Of a stretch of 64,000 nucleotides of DNA, positions 1 to 8,477 are shown one piece after another. Under the pieces are notes generated by a model that was not told where the DNA came from, made no database searches, and saw only the letters and a program-made list of their open reading frames with translations. Both the position numbers and the translations under genes were made by a program. Position 1 is the first letter of the stretch, and the number at the start of each line of letters is the position of its first letter. Source of the stretch: CAVUEG01 sp963740525 (GTDB lineage: Bacteria; Actinomycetota; Actinomycetes; Propionibacteriales; Nocardioidaceae); contig CAVUEG010000005.1 of assembly GCA_963740525.1 (NCBI GenBank), positions 1 through 64,000 on the forward strand, given 5' to 3'.

Positions 1-744
1 GGTGCCCCTGCCGCGTTCCTTGGTTCAGGTCTTGCTGCCAAGCTGATCGAGCTCGGCGTTCTGCCGATCGTCAACGAGAACGACACCGTCGCCACGTTGA
101 TGGATCCCGCTTCGGCGACAACGACCGGCTGGCGGCCCTCACCTCGCGCCTGGTCCATGCGGACGCGCTCGCGTGCTGTCGGACGTCGACGCGGTCTGAC
201 GACCGGGATCCCGGCCATCCGGCGGCACGGCGGCTCGACGTCGTGCGCGCCGAGGACGAGCTGGCGCACGTCGACGTGGCCGCGGTCGGTGCTTCGGCAC
301 CGGCGGGATGGCGACGCCAAGCTCGAAGCCGCCCGGATCTGTAGCGACCGGCGCCGGCGTACCTTGCGGTGGTCGGGCCATGCGGTCGACGTGGCGCGGG
401 TGCTCGCGGGCGTGGCGGGCGCCTGGTTCATGCCGACCGGCAAGGAGCGGGTTCGGACCCGGCGAGTTCTCGGCTTCGCCCACGCCACCGAGGCCAACGG
501 TGAGCTCGTGCTCGTCCCGGTGCTGTCCGCGCCGTCACGACGCGGGGCACGTCGTTGCTGCCGGCCGGCGTGGTGGCGGTGCGCGGGACGTTCGTGGCCG
601 GTGACCCGGTCGACCTCGTCGACGAGTCCGGCCAGGCGGTGGCCCGGGGACTGGTGAACTACGACTCCAGGGGAGATTCCGGTCCTTTTGGGGCGTACGA
701 CGTCTGAGCTCGCGGCCTCGCTTTTGGGGGAGTCCTACGAGCAG
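1..744 (+). pseudogene. proB: Glutamate 5-kinase fragment, multiply frameshifted and 3'-truncated
   Basis: Glutamate 5-kinase phosphorylates glutamate in the first step of proline synthesis. The window opens inside the kinase domain: codons from base 1 read into the conserved VLPIVNENDTVAT segment. Recognisable pieces then continue in changing frames: FGDNDRLAALTSRLVHADAL, LSDVDAV, KLEAARI, WFMPTGKERVRTRR, FAHATEANGELVL, and the C-terminal PUA part (RGTFVAGDPVDLVDESGQAVARGLVNYDS). At least six single-base shifts are needed to join them. The last family-like residues are SYEQ at 733-744. The usual end of about ten more residues is missing, and the sequence runs straight into the antisense of the next gene. 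Either poor sequence at a contig end or a true pseudogene; I favour sequence error for the indels. Confidence 0.8.
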
Positions 745-1461
745 GTCGAGCCCGAGCGCCGCCGACCCGTCCAGGTCGTAGCCACACGGTGCGACCACGA
801 CCACCTCGGGGTCGGACTCGAACACCTGCGCCCAGGTGACCCGCCGTGACTTCTCCCCCGAGGTCCCCAGGAGCGGCCGTCCGCCGGCACGCGAGACCAT
901 CTCCGGGATCCAGTGGCCCGGAGCGAACGGCGGCTCCGTCCACTCCAGGAACATCATCCGCGGCCGCGGACGGCCGAGCACCCGGGCCTCGACCTCCCCG
1001 AGGCGCGCGCGGAGGTCTGCCACCAGAGCGCCGGCCCGGGACGCCGTCCCCGTCGCGGCGCCCAGCGTCTCGATCGAGGCGAGGACCTCGTCGAGCGTGT
1101 AGGGGTCGATCGTGAGCACGTCGGCGGTGCAGCCGAGGTGAGCCAGGGCGTCGTCGACGACCGAGACGTCGACGGCGCAGACCGCGCACAGGTCCTGCGT
1201 CACCACCAGGTCCGCGTCGAGGCCGGCAAGCGCGCCCTCGTCGAGGTGGTAGAGGTCGTCGCCGCGCTCCATGGCGGCCGTGACCCAGCGGTCGATCTCC
1301 TGCGGAGCGAGTCCTTCAGGCATGGCGCTCGTCGACACGATCGTCCGCTCGCGAGCCTCCGCCGGGGTGTCGCACTCGAAGGTCACCCCGACCACATCGG
1401 GCCCGGCGCCCAGCGCGAACAGGATCTCGGTGGTGGAGGGGAGCAACGACACGATCCGCAT
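535..1461 (-). CDS. Cobalamin-binding protein (BtuF-like), C-terminus missing
   Basis: Periplasmic-binding-protein fold of the vitamin B12/corrinoid-binding class. It starts MRIVSLLPSTTEILFALGAG at 1461, the typical N-terminus of the actinobacterial cobalamin-binding proteins, which lack an obvious signal peptide. A VVGVTFECDTP segment and the second-lobe WIPEMVSRAGG segment are present. Homology-like sequence ends at YDLDGSAAL (about 754). The frame then reads on to 535 as arginine- and proline-rich antisense of proB. The usual last 45 or so residues and the native stop are therefore absent, so the real gene is truncated at the proB junction. Its start lies 22 bp from the divergent TSUP gene. 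Confidence 0.75.
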   Translation of the reverse strand: MRIVSLLPSTTEILFALGAGPDVVGVTFECDTPAEARERTIVSTSAMPEGLAPQEIDRWVTAAMERGDDLYHLDEGALAGLDADLVVTQDLCAVCAVDVSVVDDALAHLGCTADVLTIDPYTLDEVLASIETLGAATGTASRAGALVADLRARLGEVEARVLGRPRPRMMFLEWTEPPFAPGHWIPEMVSRAGGRPLLGTSGEKSRRVTWAQVFESDPEVVVVAPCGYDLDGSAALGLDLLVGLPQKRGRELRRRTPQKDRNLPWSRSSPVPGPPPGRTRRRGRPGHRPRTSRAPPPRRPAATTCPAS

Positions 1462-1483
1462 GGGCCGATCGTAGGGTCGGGGC

Positions 1484-2248
1484 ATGACCCTCACACTTCT
1501 CGGGCTGGCTGCTCTGGCGGCCGGCTTCGTCGACGCCGTCGTCGGCGGTGGAGGGTTGATCCAGCTCCCGGCCCTGGTGCTGGGCCTTCCGAACGCCTCG
1601 CCCGTGCAGATCCTGGCCACGAACAAGCTCGGCTCGGTGTGCGGTACGACGGCCAGCTCGGCGACGTACTACCGGAGGGTCAAGCCGGACCCCCGCACCT
1701 TCCTGCCCCTGATGGCGCTGGCCTTCGTCGGCTCCGTCGGGGGCGCGGTGGTCGCGAGCCAGATCCCCAAGGCGGCGTTCAACCCGATCATCCTGGCGGT
1801 GCTCGTCGTGGTCGGGGCCTACACCCTGCTCCGTCCGACGATCGGTCTCGAGACGACGCTCCGGTTCTCCGGTCACCGGCACACCGCCGCGGCGATGGCC
1901 ACCGGCCTGGTGATCGGCTTCTACGACGGCGTGCTCGGACCCGGGACCGGCTCGTTCTTCGTGTTCACGCTGGTCGGCCTGCTCGGCTACAACTTTCTCG
2001 AGGGCTCGGCCAAGGCGCGGATGGCGAACTGGGCGACCAACGTCGCCGCGCTGTGCGTGTTCATCCCGCAGGGCGCCGTGATGTGGCGGATCGGCCTGGT
2101 CATGGGTGCGTGCAACCTGGTCGGGGGCTATCTCGGCGCCCGGACTGCGGTGGCGCGAGGGTCGGCCTTCGTCCGCCTGTTCTTCCTGGTGGTGCTCAGC
2201 GCCTTCATCCTCAAGATCGGCTCCGACGTACTGGGCACGTACCTGTGA
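1484..2248 (+). CDS. TSUP family (TauE/SafE) membrane exporter
   Basis: A 254-residue, strongly hydrophobic protein of the TauE/SafE (TSUP) family. Members move sulfite, sulfoacetate or other small organosulfur and carboxylate anions. Two half-repeats are visible. The first has the glycine-rich loop AVVGGGGLIQLP at residues 18-29. The second has GFYDGVLGPGTGSFFVF in mid-protein. Each is the characteristic re-entrant glycine motif before a helix. The ATG at 1484 is 22 bp from the divergent BtuF-like gene, so the two probably share a promoter region. The stop overlaps the GTG of the next gene (GTGA), implying translational coupling. The substrate cannot be read from sequence. Confidence 0.9.
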   Translation: MTLTLLGLAALAAGFVDAVVGGGGLIQLPALVLGLPNASPVQILATNKLGSVCGTTASSATYYRRVKPDPRTFLPLMALAFVGSVGGAVVASQIPKAAFNPIILAVLVVVGAYTLLRPTIGLETTLRFSGHRHTAAAMATGLVIGFYDGVLGPGTGSFFVFTLVGLLGYNFLEGSAKARMANWATNVAALCVFIPQGAVMWRIGLVMGACNLVGGYLGARTAVARGSAFVRLFFLVVLSAFILKIGSDVLGTYL

Positions 2249-2871
2249 CGTCGTACCTGACCATCGCTCGCGACGTCACCACCGACACCGAGGAGAAGCG
2301 GTCCCGCTTCCGCTGTCAGCTGGTCCGGGTGGCGGACGAGGAGGCTGCCCGCGCGGTCGTGGAAGGCGCACGCAAGCAGCACTGGGACGCCCGGCACCAC
2401 TGCTCGGCCTTCGTGCTGGGGCCGGACGGTGCCGTGCAGCGCTCCAGCGACGACGGCGAGCCTTCGGGGACCGCCGGGGCGCCCATGCTCGAGGTGTTGC
2501 GCGGGCACGAGGTCAGCGACGTGGTCGCGGTGGTCACCCGCTGGTTCGGGGGAGTGCTCCTCGGTGCAGGTGGGCTGGTGCGGGCGTACGGCGACGCGGT
2601 CCGGGTGGCGCTCGACGAGGCGGGGACCCTGCGGCGCGAGCGGCAGCACACCTTCGCCACGACCGTCGGTCATGCGGAGGCCGCGCGTCTGGAGAACGAG
2701 CTCCGGTCGCACGGTGTGACGGTGCTCGGCACCGAGTACGCCGAGTCCGCCACCCTCCACCTCGCCGTCCCCGCCGACACGCGCGAGCGACTCCACGACC
2801 TGCTCGCGAACCTGAGCTCGGGCGGTGCGGTGGCCACTCCCACGGGTGAGCGCTGGGTCGACGTCCCCTGA
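2245..2871 (+). CDS. YigZ/IMPACT family protein
   Basis: A 208-residue UPF0029/IMPACT-family protein. Signature segments are RHHCSAFVLG and DGEPSGTAGAPML in the first half, followed by VVTRWFGGVLLGAGGLVRAYGDAV, the hallmark of the N-terminal IMPACT domain. A C-terminal EF-G-V-like half (DUF1949) follows. Bacterial YigZ proteins have been linked to translation and nucleic acid binding, but their role is unsettled. The GTG start at 2245 overlaps the TSUP stop by 4 bp and gives the expected TSYLTI N-terminus. Confidence 0.88.
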   Translation: MTSYLTIARDVTTDTEEKRSRFRCQLVRVADEEAARAVVEGARKQHWDARHHCSAFVLGPDGAVQRSSDDGEPSGTAGAPMLEVLRGHEVSDVVAVVTRWFGGVLLGAGGLVRAYGDAVRVALDEAGTLRRERQHTFATTVGHAEAARLENELRSHGVTVLGTEYAESATLHLAVPADTRERLHDLLANLSSGGAVATPTGERWVDVP

Positions 2872-2948
2872 TCGGAACTTTCCGGGCAAAGTCCGCAGGC
2901 TTTGCGAAAGGAGAGAGATCTGGTCTGGACCTTTGGCACACTCAGGCT

Positions 2949-4235
2949 GTGTTCGTTCAATGCTGTCTCAACGGGGCCCGACGTACGTCCGACCATGCCG
3001 ACCTGCCGGTGACCGCCGGCCAGCTGGCGGAGCAGGCACGCGCGGTGGCTGCGGTGGGGGCGGCGGGGGTGCACATCCATCCACGTGGCCCCGCGGGTGC
3101 GGAGTCGCTCGAGGCGCCCCACGTGGCAGCCGCGGTGTCGGCGATCCGCGCCGCCGTTCCCGGGTTCCCGATCGGCGTGACCACGGCGGCCTGGACCGGA
3201 CGGTCGACCGAGGACCGGCTGCGGGCGATCGCGAGCTGGACGATCATCCCCGACTACGCCTCGGTGAACTGGCACGAGCCGGGCGCGGAGCAGGTGGCCT
3301 CGCTCCTGGTGGACATGGGCGTGAAGGTCGAGGCAGGGCTCTGGAACGGCCAGGCCGTCGTGGCCTGGAGGCGGTCGCTGCTGCGTGACAGCACCTCGCG
3401 GGTGCTGATCGAGCTCCCCGTCGGGCTCGATGCAGGAGAGACGGCTGAGCGCGCCGAGAGGCTGCTGGAGGAGCTCGGCGAGATCGAGGTCCCCGTGCTG
3501 CTGCACGGCGAGGACTCCAGTGCCTGGCCCGCCGTGGCCGAGGCGATCCGCCTGAACCTCGAGACCAGGGTCGGGCTCGAGGACATGCTGACGCTGCCCG
3601 ACGGCACCCCCTCCGACAACGCCGGCATGGTCCGCGCGGCGTTCGACCTGGCCATGCCCAGTCGCTTGGCGATGAAGCCGACGATCGTGGGGGAGCGGGT
3701 CATCCTGCGTCCCTTCCACAGCCGCGACCTGCCGGCGATCGCCAAGGCACTGGCCGACCCCGACCTGACCCGGCTCACCGGCAGCGCCCACACGCTGGCC
3801 GAGGCGAAGGGCCGGTCCTCGGCCGTCGACGGCCTGCTCAGCAGCTGGTACCTCGGCCGCAACGAGCAGATCTCCCGCCTCGACCTGGCGGTGGCGGACC
3901 GGACCACGGGCGAGTGGATCGGCGAGGTCGTCCTCAACGAGTACGACGCGGGGAACCGCACCTGCAACTTCCGGGTCATGATCGCGCCCACCGCGCAGGA
4001 CCGCGGTCTCGGGTCGGAGGCGACCGACCTCGTGCTGCGTCACGCCTTCGAGACCGTCGGCCTGCACCGCGTGGAGCTGGAGGTCTACGACTTCAACCCG
4101 CGCGCCCGACACGTCTACGAGAAGCTCGGCTTCGTCCATGAGGGCACGCTTCGCCAGGCGCTGCGGTGGGAGGGCGAGTGGGTCGACGCCCACGTGCTCG
4201 GCCTCACCGAAGACGACTGGTCAGCCCGCGGATGA
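2949..4235 (+). CDS. BKACE-like (DUF849) domain fused in frame to a GNAT acetyltransferase
   Basis: One uninterrupted 428-codon frame holds two domains. Residues 1 to about 237 resemble the beta-keto acid cleavage enzymes (DUF849): the metal-binding VHIHPRG is at residues 41-47 (His-42, His-44), and RVGLEDMLTLPDG lies near residue 215. Residues from about 242 form a RimJ/RimL-type GNAT N-acetyltransferase: GERVILRPFHSRDLPAIAKAL, then the acetyl-CoA loop QDRGLGSEATDLVLRHAF, and the usual LHRVELEVYDFNPRARHVYEKLGFVHEG. The second domain begins at an ATG (3672) that overlaps a TGA in another frame (ATGA). A pair of coupled genes merged by one indel is therefore possible. The gene starts GTG at 2949. 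Its 3' end overlaps the convergent GH2 gene by 32 bp. Confidence 0.8.
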   Translation: MFVQCCLNGARRTSDHADLPVTAGQLAEQARAVAAVGAAGVHIHPRGPAGAESLEAPHVAAAVSAIRAAVPGFPIGVTTAAWTGRSTEDRLRAIASWTIIPDYASVNWHEPGAEQVASLLVDMGVKVEAGLWNGQAVVAWRRSLLRDSTSRVLIELPVGLDAGETAERAERLLEELGEIEVPVLLHGEDSSAWPAVAEAIRLNLETRVGLEDMLTLPDGTPSDNAGMVRAAFDLAMPSRLAMKPTIVGERVILRPFHSRDLPAIAKALADPDLTRLTGSAHTLAEAKGRSSAVDGLLSSWYLGRNEQISRLDLAVADRTTGEWIGEVVLNEYDAGNRTCNFRVMIAPTAQDRGLGSEATDLVLRHAFETVGLHRVELEVYDFNPRARHVYEKLGFVHEGTLRQALRWEGEWVDAHVLGLTEDDWSARG

Positions 4236-5934
4236 CCGATCGGACCTCGCGCTCGTCCACCTTGGTGACCTCGCGGTCGTAGGTGAGCAGGCCGTTGAGC
4301 TCGTCCTCCACGTCGGTCAGCTGGGTGTAGACCGTCGCGGACAGGCCACCGTCGACGAGCCCGGCCAGGTGCGCGTGCAGGTCACGGAACTCGCCGACGA
4401 GCTGTTTGGGGCTGGCGGCGCGTCGGTAGCCGAAGCTCTTCCGGCCCCAGCTGTGCCCGTTCACCCGCAGGTGCAGGCCGCCGTACTCGGCGAGCGCGAG
4501 GAGCCGGTCATCGCCGGGCCGGTCCGGTAGCCGGAACTTCTTCAGGTACTCGTGCCGGCTGTCGATGTCGCCACCGCCCTGGTCCTGCCAGCCGCTGGCC
4601 TGGTTGACGGCGCGGGTCGGGTCGAGCTCGGCGAGCTCGGCGGCGACCTCGTTGGCGTCGAACTGGCCCCAGCCCTCGTTGAAGGGCACCCAGACGGCGA
4701 GACAGGTGAGGCTTCCCAGCAGCCGGACCGTACGCCGCAGTTCATCGCGGAACTCCTGTCGTCCGGCGGCATCGCTGCGCCCGAAGAGCGAATGCCAGTG
4801 GTCGCTGAGCGGCACCCGGCCGCGGATCACTCGCGCTCCGTAGTGACCGCCACCGTTGGGCAGGTCCTGCCAGACGAGCAGGCCGAGCCGGTCGGCGTGG
4901 TGGTACCACCGCAGCGGCTCGATCTTCACGTGCTTGCGCACCATCGTGAAGCCCATCCGCTTCACCGCCTCGAGGTCGCTGCGGAGGGCCTCGTCCGACG
5001 GAGCCGTGTAGAGCCCATCGGGCCAGTAGCCCTGGTCGAGCACCCCGGCATGGAAGATCGGGGAGCCGTTGAGCGTGAACCGGCCCTCGCTGATCCCGAG
5101 GTCACGCAGGCCGACGTACCCGGTCACCTCGTCCTCGCCGAGGATGACCCGCAGGTCGTAGAGGAACGGGTCGTCGGGCGACCACGCGCGCGGCTCGGGG
5201 ATCGCGACCCGACCGGGCCGGCCGACGGGCACCTCGGCCGAGGCGACCACCCGCCCCTCGTCGATCACCTCGACGCGCGCGGTCTGGCTCGACGGCTGCT
5301 CGCCGGGTGACTCCCCGCGCGCCTCGACGGTGACGTCGAGCGCCTCCTCCGCGAGGTGCGGCACCAACGTCAGGTGCTGGACGTACGTCGGTGGAACGTC
5401 CTCGAGCCACACGGTCTGCCAGATGCCCGACTGTGCGGTGTACCAGATCCCGCCCCGGGCCAGCCGCTGCTTGCCCCGTGCGTGGATCCCGGTCTCCGAG
5501 GCGTCCTGACAGGCCACCACGAGCTCGTGCCTGCCCCCTTCCGCCAGGTGGTCGGTGAGGTCGAGGGTGAAGGGGAGGTAGCCCCCCGTGTGCCGGGCGA
5601 CCTCACGGCCGTCCAGCAGCACCCGGCACGTCTGGTCGACCGCCCCGAAGTGCAGCAGGGTGCGGTGGCCGGTAGGGACGTCGAAGGCGGGCAGGTCGCG
5701 CCGGTACCAGAGCGTCTCGCCCGGCTGGAGCTGGCGCCCGACCCCCGACAGCGGTGCCTCCGGCGAGAACGGCACCACGATCTGTGCCTCGTAGGACGAG
5801 GGCGCCGCTCCATCGGTGAAGGCGACGTCCCAGCGTCCGTTGAGACTCAGCCAGTGCGGCCGCGTCAGCTGGGGGCGCGGGTGCTCCGGAAGGGGGAGCT
5901 CAGGATCAAGGGAAAGCCCCCAGCGGGTCAGCAT
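4204..5934 (-). CDS. Glycoside hydrolase family 2 protein (beta-galactosidase/glucuronidase type)
   Basis: A 576-residue GH2 enzyme without a signal peptide, so probably cytoplasmic. The N-terminal jelly-roll sugar-binding domain (about 25-190) contains LSLNGRWDVAF and WYRRDLPAF. An immunoglobulin-like domain follows, then the TIM barrel. The acid/base glutamate is in FNEGWGQF (residues 418-425, Glu-420) and the probable nucleophile is in LAEYGG (Glu-483). The natural sugar (galactoside, glucuronide or mannoside) cannot be told. The annotated ATG at 5934 lies inside a long inverted repeat and has no clear ribosome binding site. The conserved fold starts only around residue 23, so a later start is possible. 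It overlaps the convergent BKACE-GNAT gene by 32 bp. Confidence 0.88.
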   Translation of the reverse strand: MLTRWGLSLDPELPLPEHPRPQLTRPHWLSLNGRWDVAFTDGAAPSSYEAQIVVPFSPEAPLSGVGRQLQPGETLWYRRDLPAFDVPTGHRTLLHFGAVDQTCRVLLDGREVARHTGGYLPFTLDLTDHLAEGGRHELVVACQDASETGIHARGKQRLARGGIWYTAQSGIWQTVWLEDVPPTYVQHLTLVPHLAEEALDVTVEARGESPGEQPSSQTARVEVIDEGRVVASAEVPVGRPGRVAIPEPRAWSPDDPFLYDLRVILGEDEVTGYVGLRDLGISEGRFTLNGSPIFHAGVLDQGYWPDGLYTAPSDEALRSDLEAVKRMGFTMVRKHVKIEPLRWYHHADRLGLLVWQDLPNGGGHYGARVIRGRVPLSDHWHSLFGRSDAAGRQEFRDELRRTVRLLGSLTCLAVWVPFNEGWGQFDANEVAAELAELDPTRAVNQASGWQDQGGGDIDSRHEYLKKFRLPDRPGDDRLLALAEYGGLHLRVNGHSWGRKSFGYRRAASPKQLVGEFRDLHAHLAGLVDGGLSATVYTQLTDVEDELNGLLTYDREVTKVDEREVRSVIRGLTSRLR

Positions 5935-5964
5935 GTCGCCATGCTGTCAGTCCCGCTGGGGGCT
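5915..5964. repeat. Long imperfect inverted repeat over the GH2 start codon
   Basis: The 13-bp arm AGCCCCCAGCGGG (5915-5927) is perfectly complementary to CCCGCTGGGGGCT (5952-5964). An inner pair CAGCAT (5929-5934) and ATGCTG (5941-5946) closes a 6-nt loop. The structure covers the GH2 start and lies 20 bp past the stop of the small membrane-protein gene. On the minus strand it is followed by TTTCCC. It could act as a terminator for the upstream gene, as a translation-blocking hairpin, or as an operator. Confidence 0.7.
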
Positions 5965-5984
5965 CCCTGAGGTAGCCCGATCTG

Positions 5985-6140
5985 TCACCAATAGTGCTTG
6001 CGCGGTCCCACCGCGCGACCCATCGATCCGAGCAGCCAGAGAACCGCCCCGATCACGACCAGGATGATGCCGATCGTGTACAGGATCGAGATGTTCAGCA
6101 ACGCGCCGAGAATGATGAGGATGACGCCGAGGATGAGCAT
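5985..6140 (-). CDS. Small membrane protein, DUF6131-like
   Basis: A 51-residue hydrophobic protein with two closely spaced membrane segments (about residues 2-17 and 20-40) and a short basic tail ending RKHYW. It resembles the DUF6131 small hydrophobic proteins common in Actinobacteria, whose function is unknown. The start at 6140 is chosen because GGAGGG lies six bases upstream. A candidate alternative-sigma promoter lies 64 bp upstream of the start codon. A strong inverted repeat follows the stop. Confidence 0.8.
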   Translation of the reverse strand: MLILGVILIILGALLNISILYTIGIILVVIGAVLWLLGSMGRAVGPRKHYW

Positions 6141-6203
6141 GAGTTCCCTCCATGTTGGACCCGTGTCCACCGGCAAGCCGTCGTACGGGGCTGAAGTGAC
6201 TGT

Positions 6204-6228
6204 TACCGAAATCGTACCGGTCCAAACC
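6204..6228 (-). promoter_or_regulatory. Candidate SigB/SigF-type promoter for the DUF6131-like gene
   Basis: On the minus strand GGTTT is followed after 15 bases by CGGTA. This is close to the GGTTT-N15-17-GGGTA pattern of stress sigma factors of the SigF/SigB class in Actinobacteria. It ends 64 bp upstream of the start codon, just after the stop of the preceding hydrolase gene. The match is by eye only. Confidence 0.4.
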
Positions 6229-6801
6229 TCAGGATCGGCTGCAAGAGAAGGTGACCTGGTCACTGTGTTGCACCACGACCGCCTCGTCGCCGAGAGACCA
6301 CTCGGCAACTCGGGCGACGTCAGGGGCCGTGACGCCGCCACCTTCCCCGTCGTCGGGGATCGGGTACGTCCCGTGGGCATCGCGGGGTAGGAGCACCGTC
6401 ATCCCACGAGCCATCGCCGCCCGGGCGGTTGCGGCCACGCACATCTCCGACTGAACCCCGCAGACCACGATCGAGTGCGCGTCATGCCGCCGCAGCACCT
6501 CCTCGAGGTCGGTGCCCACGAAGCCGTCGTCCTCATACTTTCGTATGACGGTCTCGTCGCGCAGCGGCTCGGTAGCGAGCCCCCACCCGGCGGTGCCCGG
6601 CTCGTCGGGGGCGCCCGTGGGCCCGTCGTTCTGCAGGTGAACGACCAGGGCCCCACTCTCCCTGGCACGCGCGAGCAGCAGGTCGACCGCGGCGACGACT
6701 CGCTCCGCCTGCGGAACCGCGTCCGGGCCGGTCACGAAGGCTCGCTGCATGTCGATGACGACGAGCGCCGAGGGGGGTTCCGGCGACTGCGGGTGAGTCA
6801 C
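6229..6801 (-). CDS. Isochorismatase-family cysteine hydrolase
   Basis: A 190-residue cysteine hydrolase of the isochorismatase/nicotinamidase superfamily. It starts THPQSPEPPSALVVIDMQRAFV, with the catalytic Asp in VVIDMQ. The catalytic Cys is in VVCGVQSEMCVAATARAA, after a hydrophobic strand. The central Lys is probably in VIRKYEDDGF. Members hydrolyse amides or vinyl ethers; the substrate here is unknown. The GTG start at 6801 overlaps the stop of the upstream YCII gene by 4 bp, so the two are probably translated together. A longer frame upstream of 6801 is antisense-like and was rejected. Confidence 0.85.
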   Translation of the reverse strand: MTHPQSPEPPSALVVIDMQRAFVTGPDAVPQAERVVAAVDLLLARARESGALVVHLQNDGPTGAPDEPGTAGWGLATEPLRDETVIRKYEDDGFVGTDLEEVLRRHDAHSIVVCGVQSEMCVAATARAAMARGMTVLLPRDAHGTYPIPDDGEGGGVTAPDVARVAEWSLGDEAVVVQHSDQVTFSCSRS

Positions 6802-7157
6802 GAGGTCCTGGGCTGCGGCTTGAACCGGCGGACCTCCTGGGGCCAGCCGCAAGCCTCCGCGATCTTGCCGGCCCACATCTTCGCGGCCTCCTCGTCGGCC
6901 ACGTCCACGATGGTCAGACCACCCAGGAACTCCTTGGTCTCGACGTACGGCCCGTCGGTGAACGCCAGCGTGCCGCTGGTCGAGTCAGCGCTGAAGACCG
7001 GGCCGTCCTCCTCCTCCAGACCCCCGCCGAAGACGTAGACGCCAGCCGCCTTCATCTCGTCGAGGACTGCCATCGCGAGCGGTCCGCGCGCGCGGAACCA
7101 CTCCTCGCTGTGGTCGCCGACCCACTGCTGGTTGAAGTAGATGAGGTACTCGGTCAT
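6798..7157 (-). CDS. YCII-related (YciI-like) domain protein
   Basis: A 119-residue YCII-type ferredoxin-like alpha+beta barrel protein of the kind often paired with extracytoplasmic sigma factors or small-molecule enzymes. It contains DGPYVETKEFLGGLTIVDVADEEAAKMWAGKIAEACGW, the family's conserved DGP-(Y/F)-E-KE-GG pattern. The function is not established; some homologues act as dehydrochlorinases or small-substrate lyases. It is the first gene of a two-gene unit with the isochorismatase-like hydrolase (GTGA overlap). Confidence 0.85.
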   Translation of the reverse strand: MTEYLIYFNQQWVGDHSEEWFRARGPLAMAVLDEMKAAGVYVFGGGLEEEDGPVFSADSTSGTLAFTDGPYVETKEFLGGLTIVDVADEEAAKMWAGKIAEACGWPQEVRRFKPQPRTS

Positions 7158-7235
7158 GTCTGTTCCTCGTTTCCGGCGGACCCGATGCCCGCGTCTCCAT
7201 GAACTCCACGAACGGGGATGGGCGGATCCGACAGC

Positions 7236-7886
<651 letters not shown>

Positions 7887-7900
7887 GCGACCAGTCTGCC

Positions 7901-8425
7901 TCAGGGGTGGTGAACCGGCTCCAGCACGAAGATCCGCACCCGGCGACCGGCGATCCGTTGCAGGTACTTGACGTAGCCGCCGTACACGCCGGCCGAGTTC
8001 GCCATCACCTGGTCCCGCTCGGCGTCGCTCGCGGGTCGGGCCACGGCTTCGCGGGTGAGCCCGCGGTGGGTGACGCTCAGCCGCGGGTCCGCTTCGAGGT
8101 TGAGGACCCAGGCGGGGGTGTTGGACTGGCCGAAGTTGGTGCCGAGCAGCGCGAGGCTGTCGTCGATCGGCACGGAGATCAGATAGGTCTCGCGCCGCTG
8201 TCCGGACTTGCGACCGGTGGTGGTGACCATCAGCACCGGAAGCCCCGCAAGCACTCGGGGCAGGCTGGTGCGACCTTGCGTCAGCCGGGAGACCACGCGG
8301 TCCATGGCGGGCAGGCTCTTGGCGAAGACCCACGCGCCGACGCGGGTGGAGGCGAAGGCCTGGACGGCACGCTGGAGCGGGTTCGGAGGAGGGTGCGAGT
8401 AGTCGAGGTCCTGCGCAAGTCCCAT
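7901..8425 (-). CDS. Deazaflavin (F420)-dependent nitroreductase family protein
   Basis: A 174-residue protein of the Ddn/F420-dependent oxidoreductase split-barrel family. It has the family core LPVLMVTTTGRKSGQRRETYLISVPIDDSLALLGTNFGQSNTPAWVLNLEADPRLSV. The TTTGRKSGQ stretch normally contacts the cofactor phosphate. Reductions of quinones, nitroimidazoles or other activated compounds are known for relatives. The start MGLAQDLDY at 8425 is preferred over an upstream ATG at 8527, which would overlap the divergent HNH gene and its SOS box. Confidence 0.85.
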   Translation of the reverse strand: MGLAQDLDYSHPPPNPLQRAVQAFASTRVGAWVFAKSLPAMDRVVSRLTQGRTSLPRVLAGLPVLMVTTTGRKSGQRRETYLISVPIDDSLALLGTNFGQSNTPAWVLNLEADPRLSVTHRGLTREAVARPASDAERDQVMANSAGVYGGYVKYLQRIAGRRVRIFVLEPVHHP

Positions 8426-8477
8426 GCGGGCAAGGTAACAGCAGACGTCCGGAGGCACGTTTGTAGGAGTCTTGAAA

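Noticed and set aside
2670..4193. Long minus-strand open frame (507 codons) antisense to the BKACE-GNAT gene
   Set aside because: High-GC shadow frame with no family-like motifs; the plus strand has clear domains.
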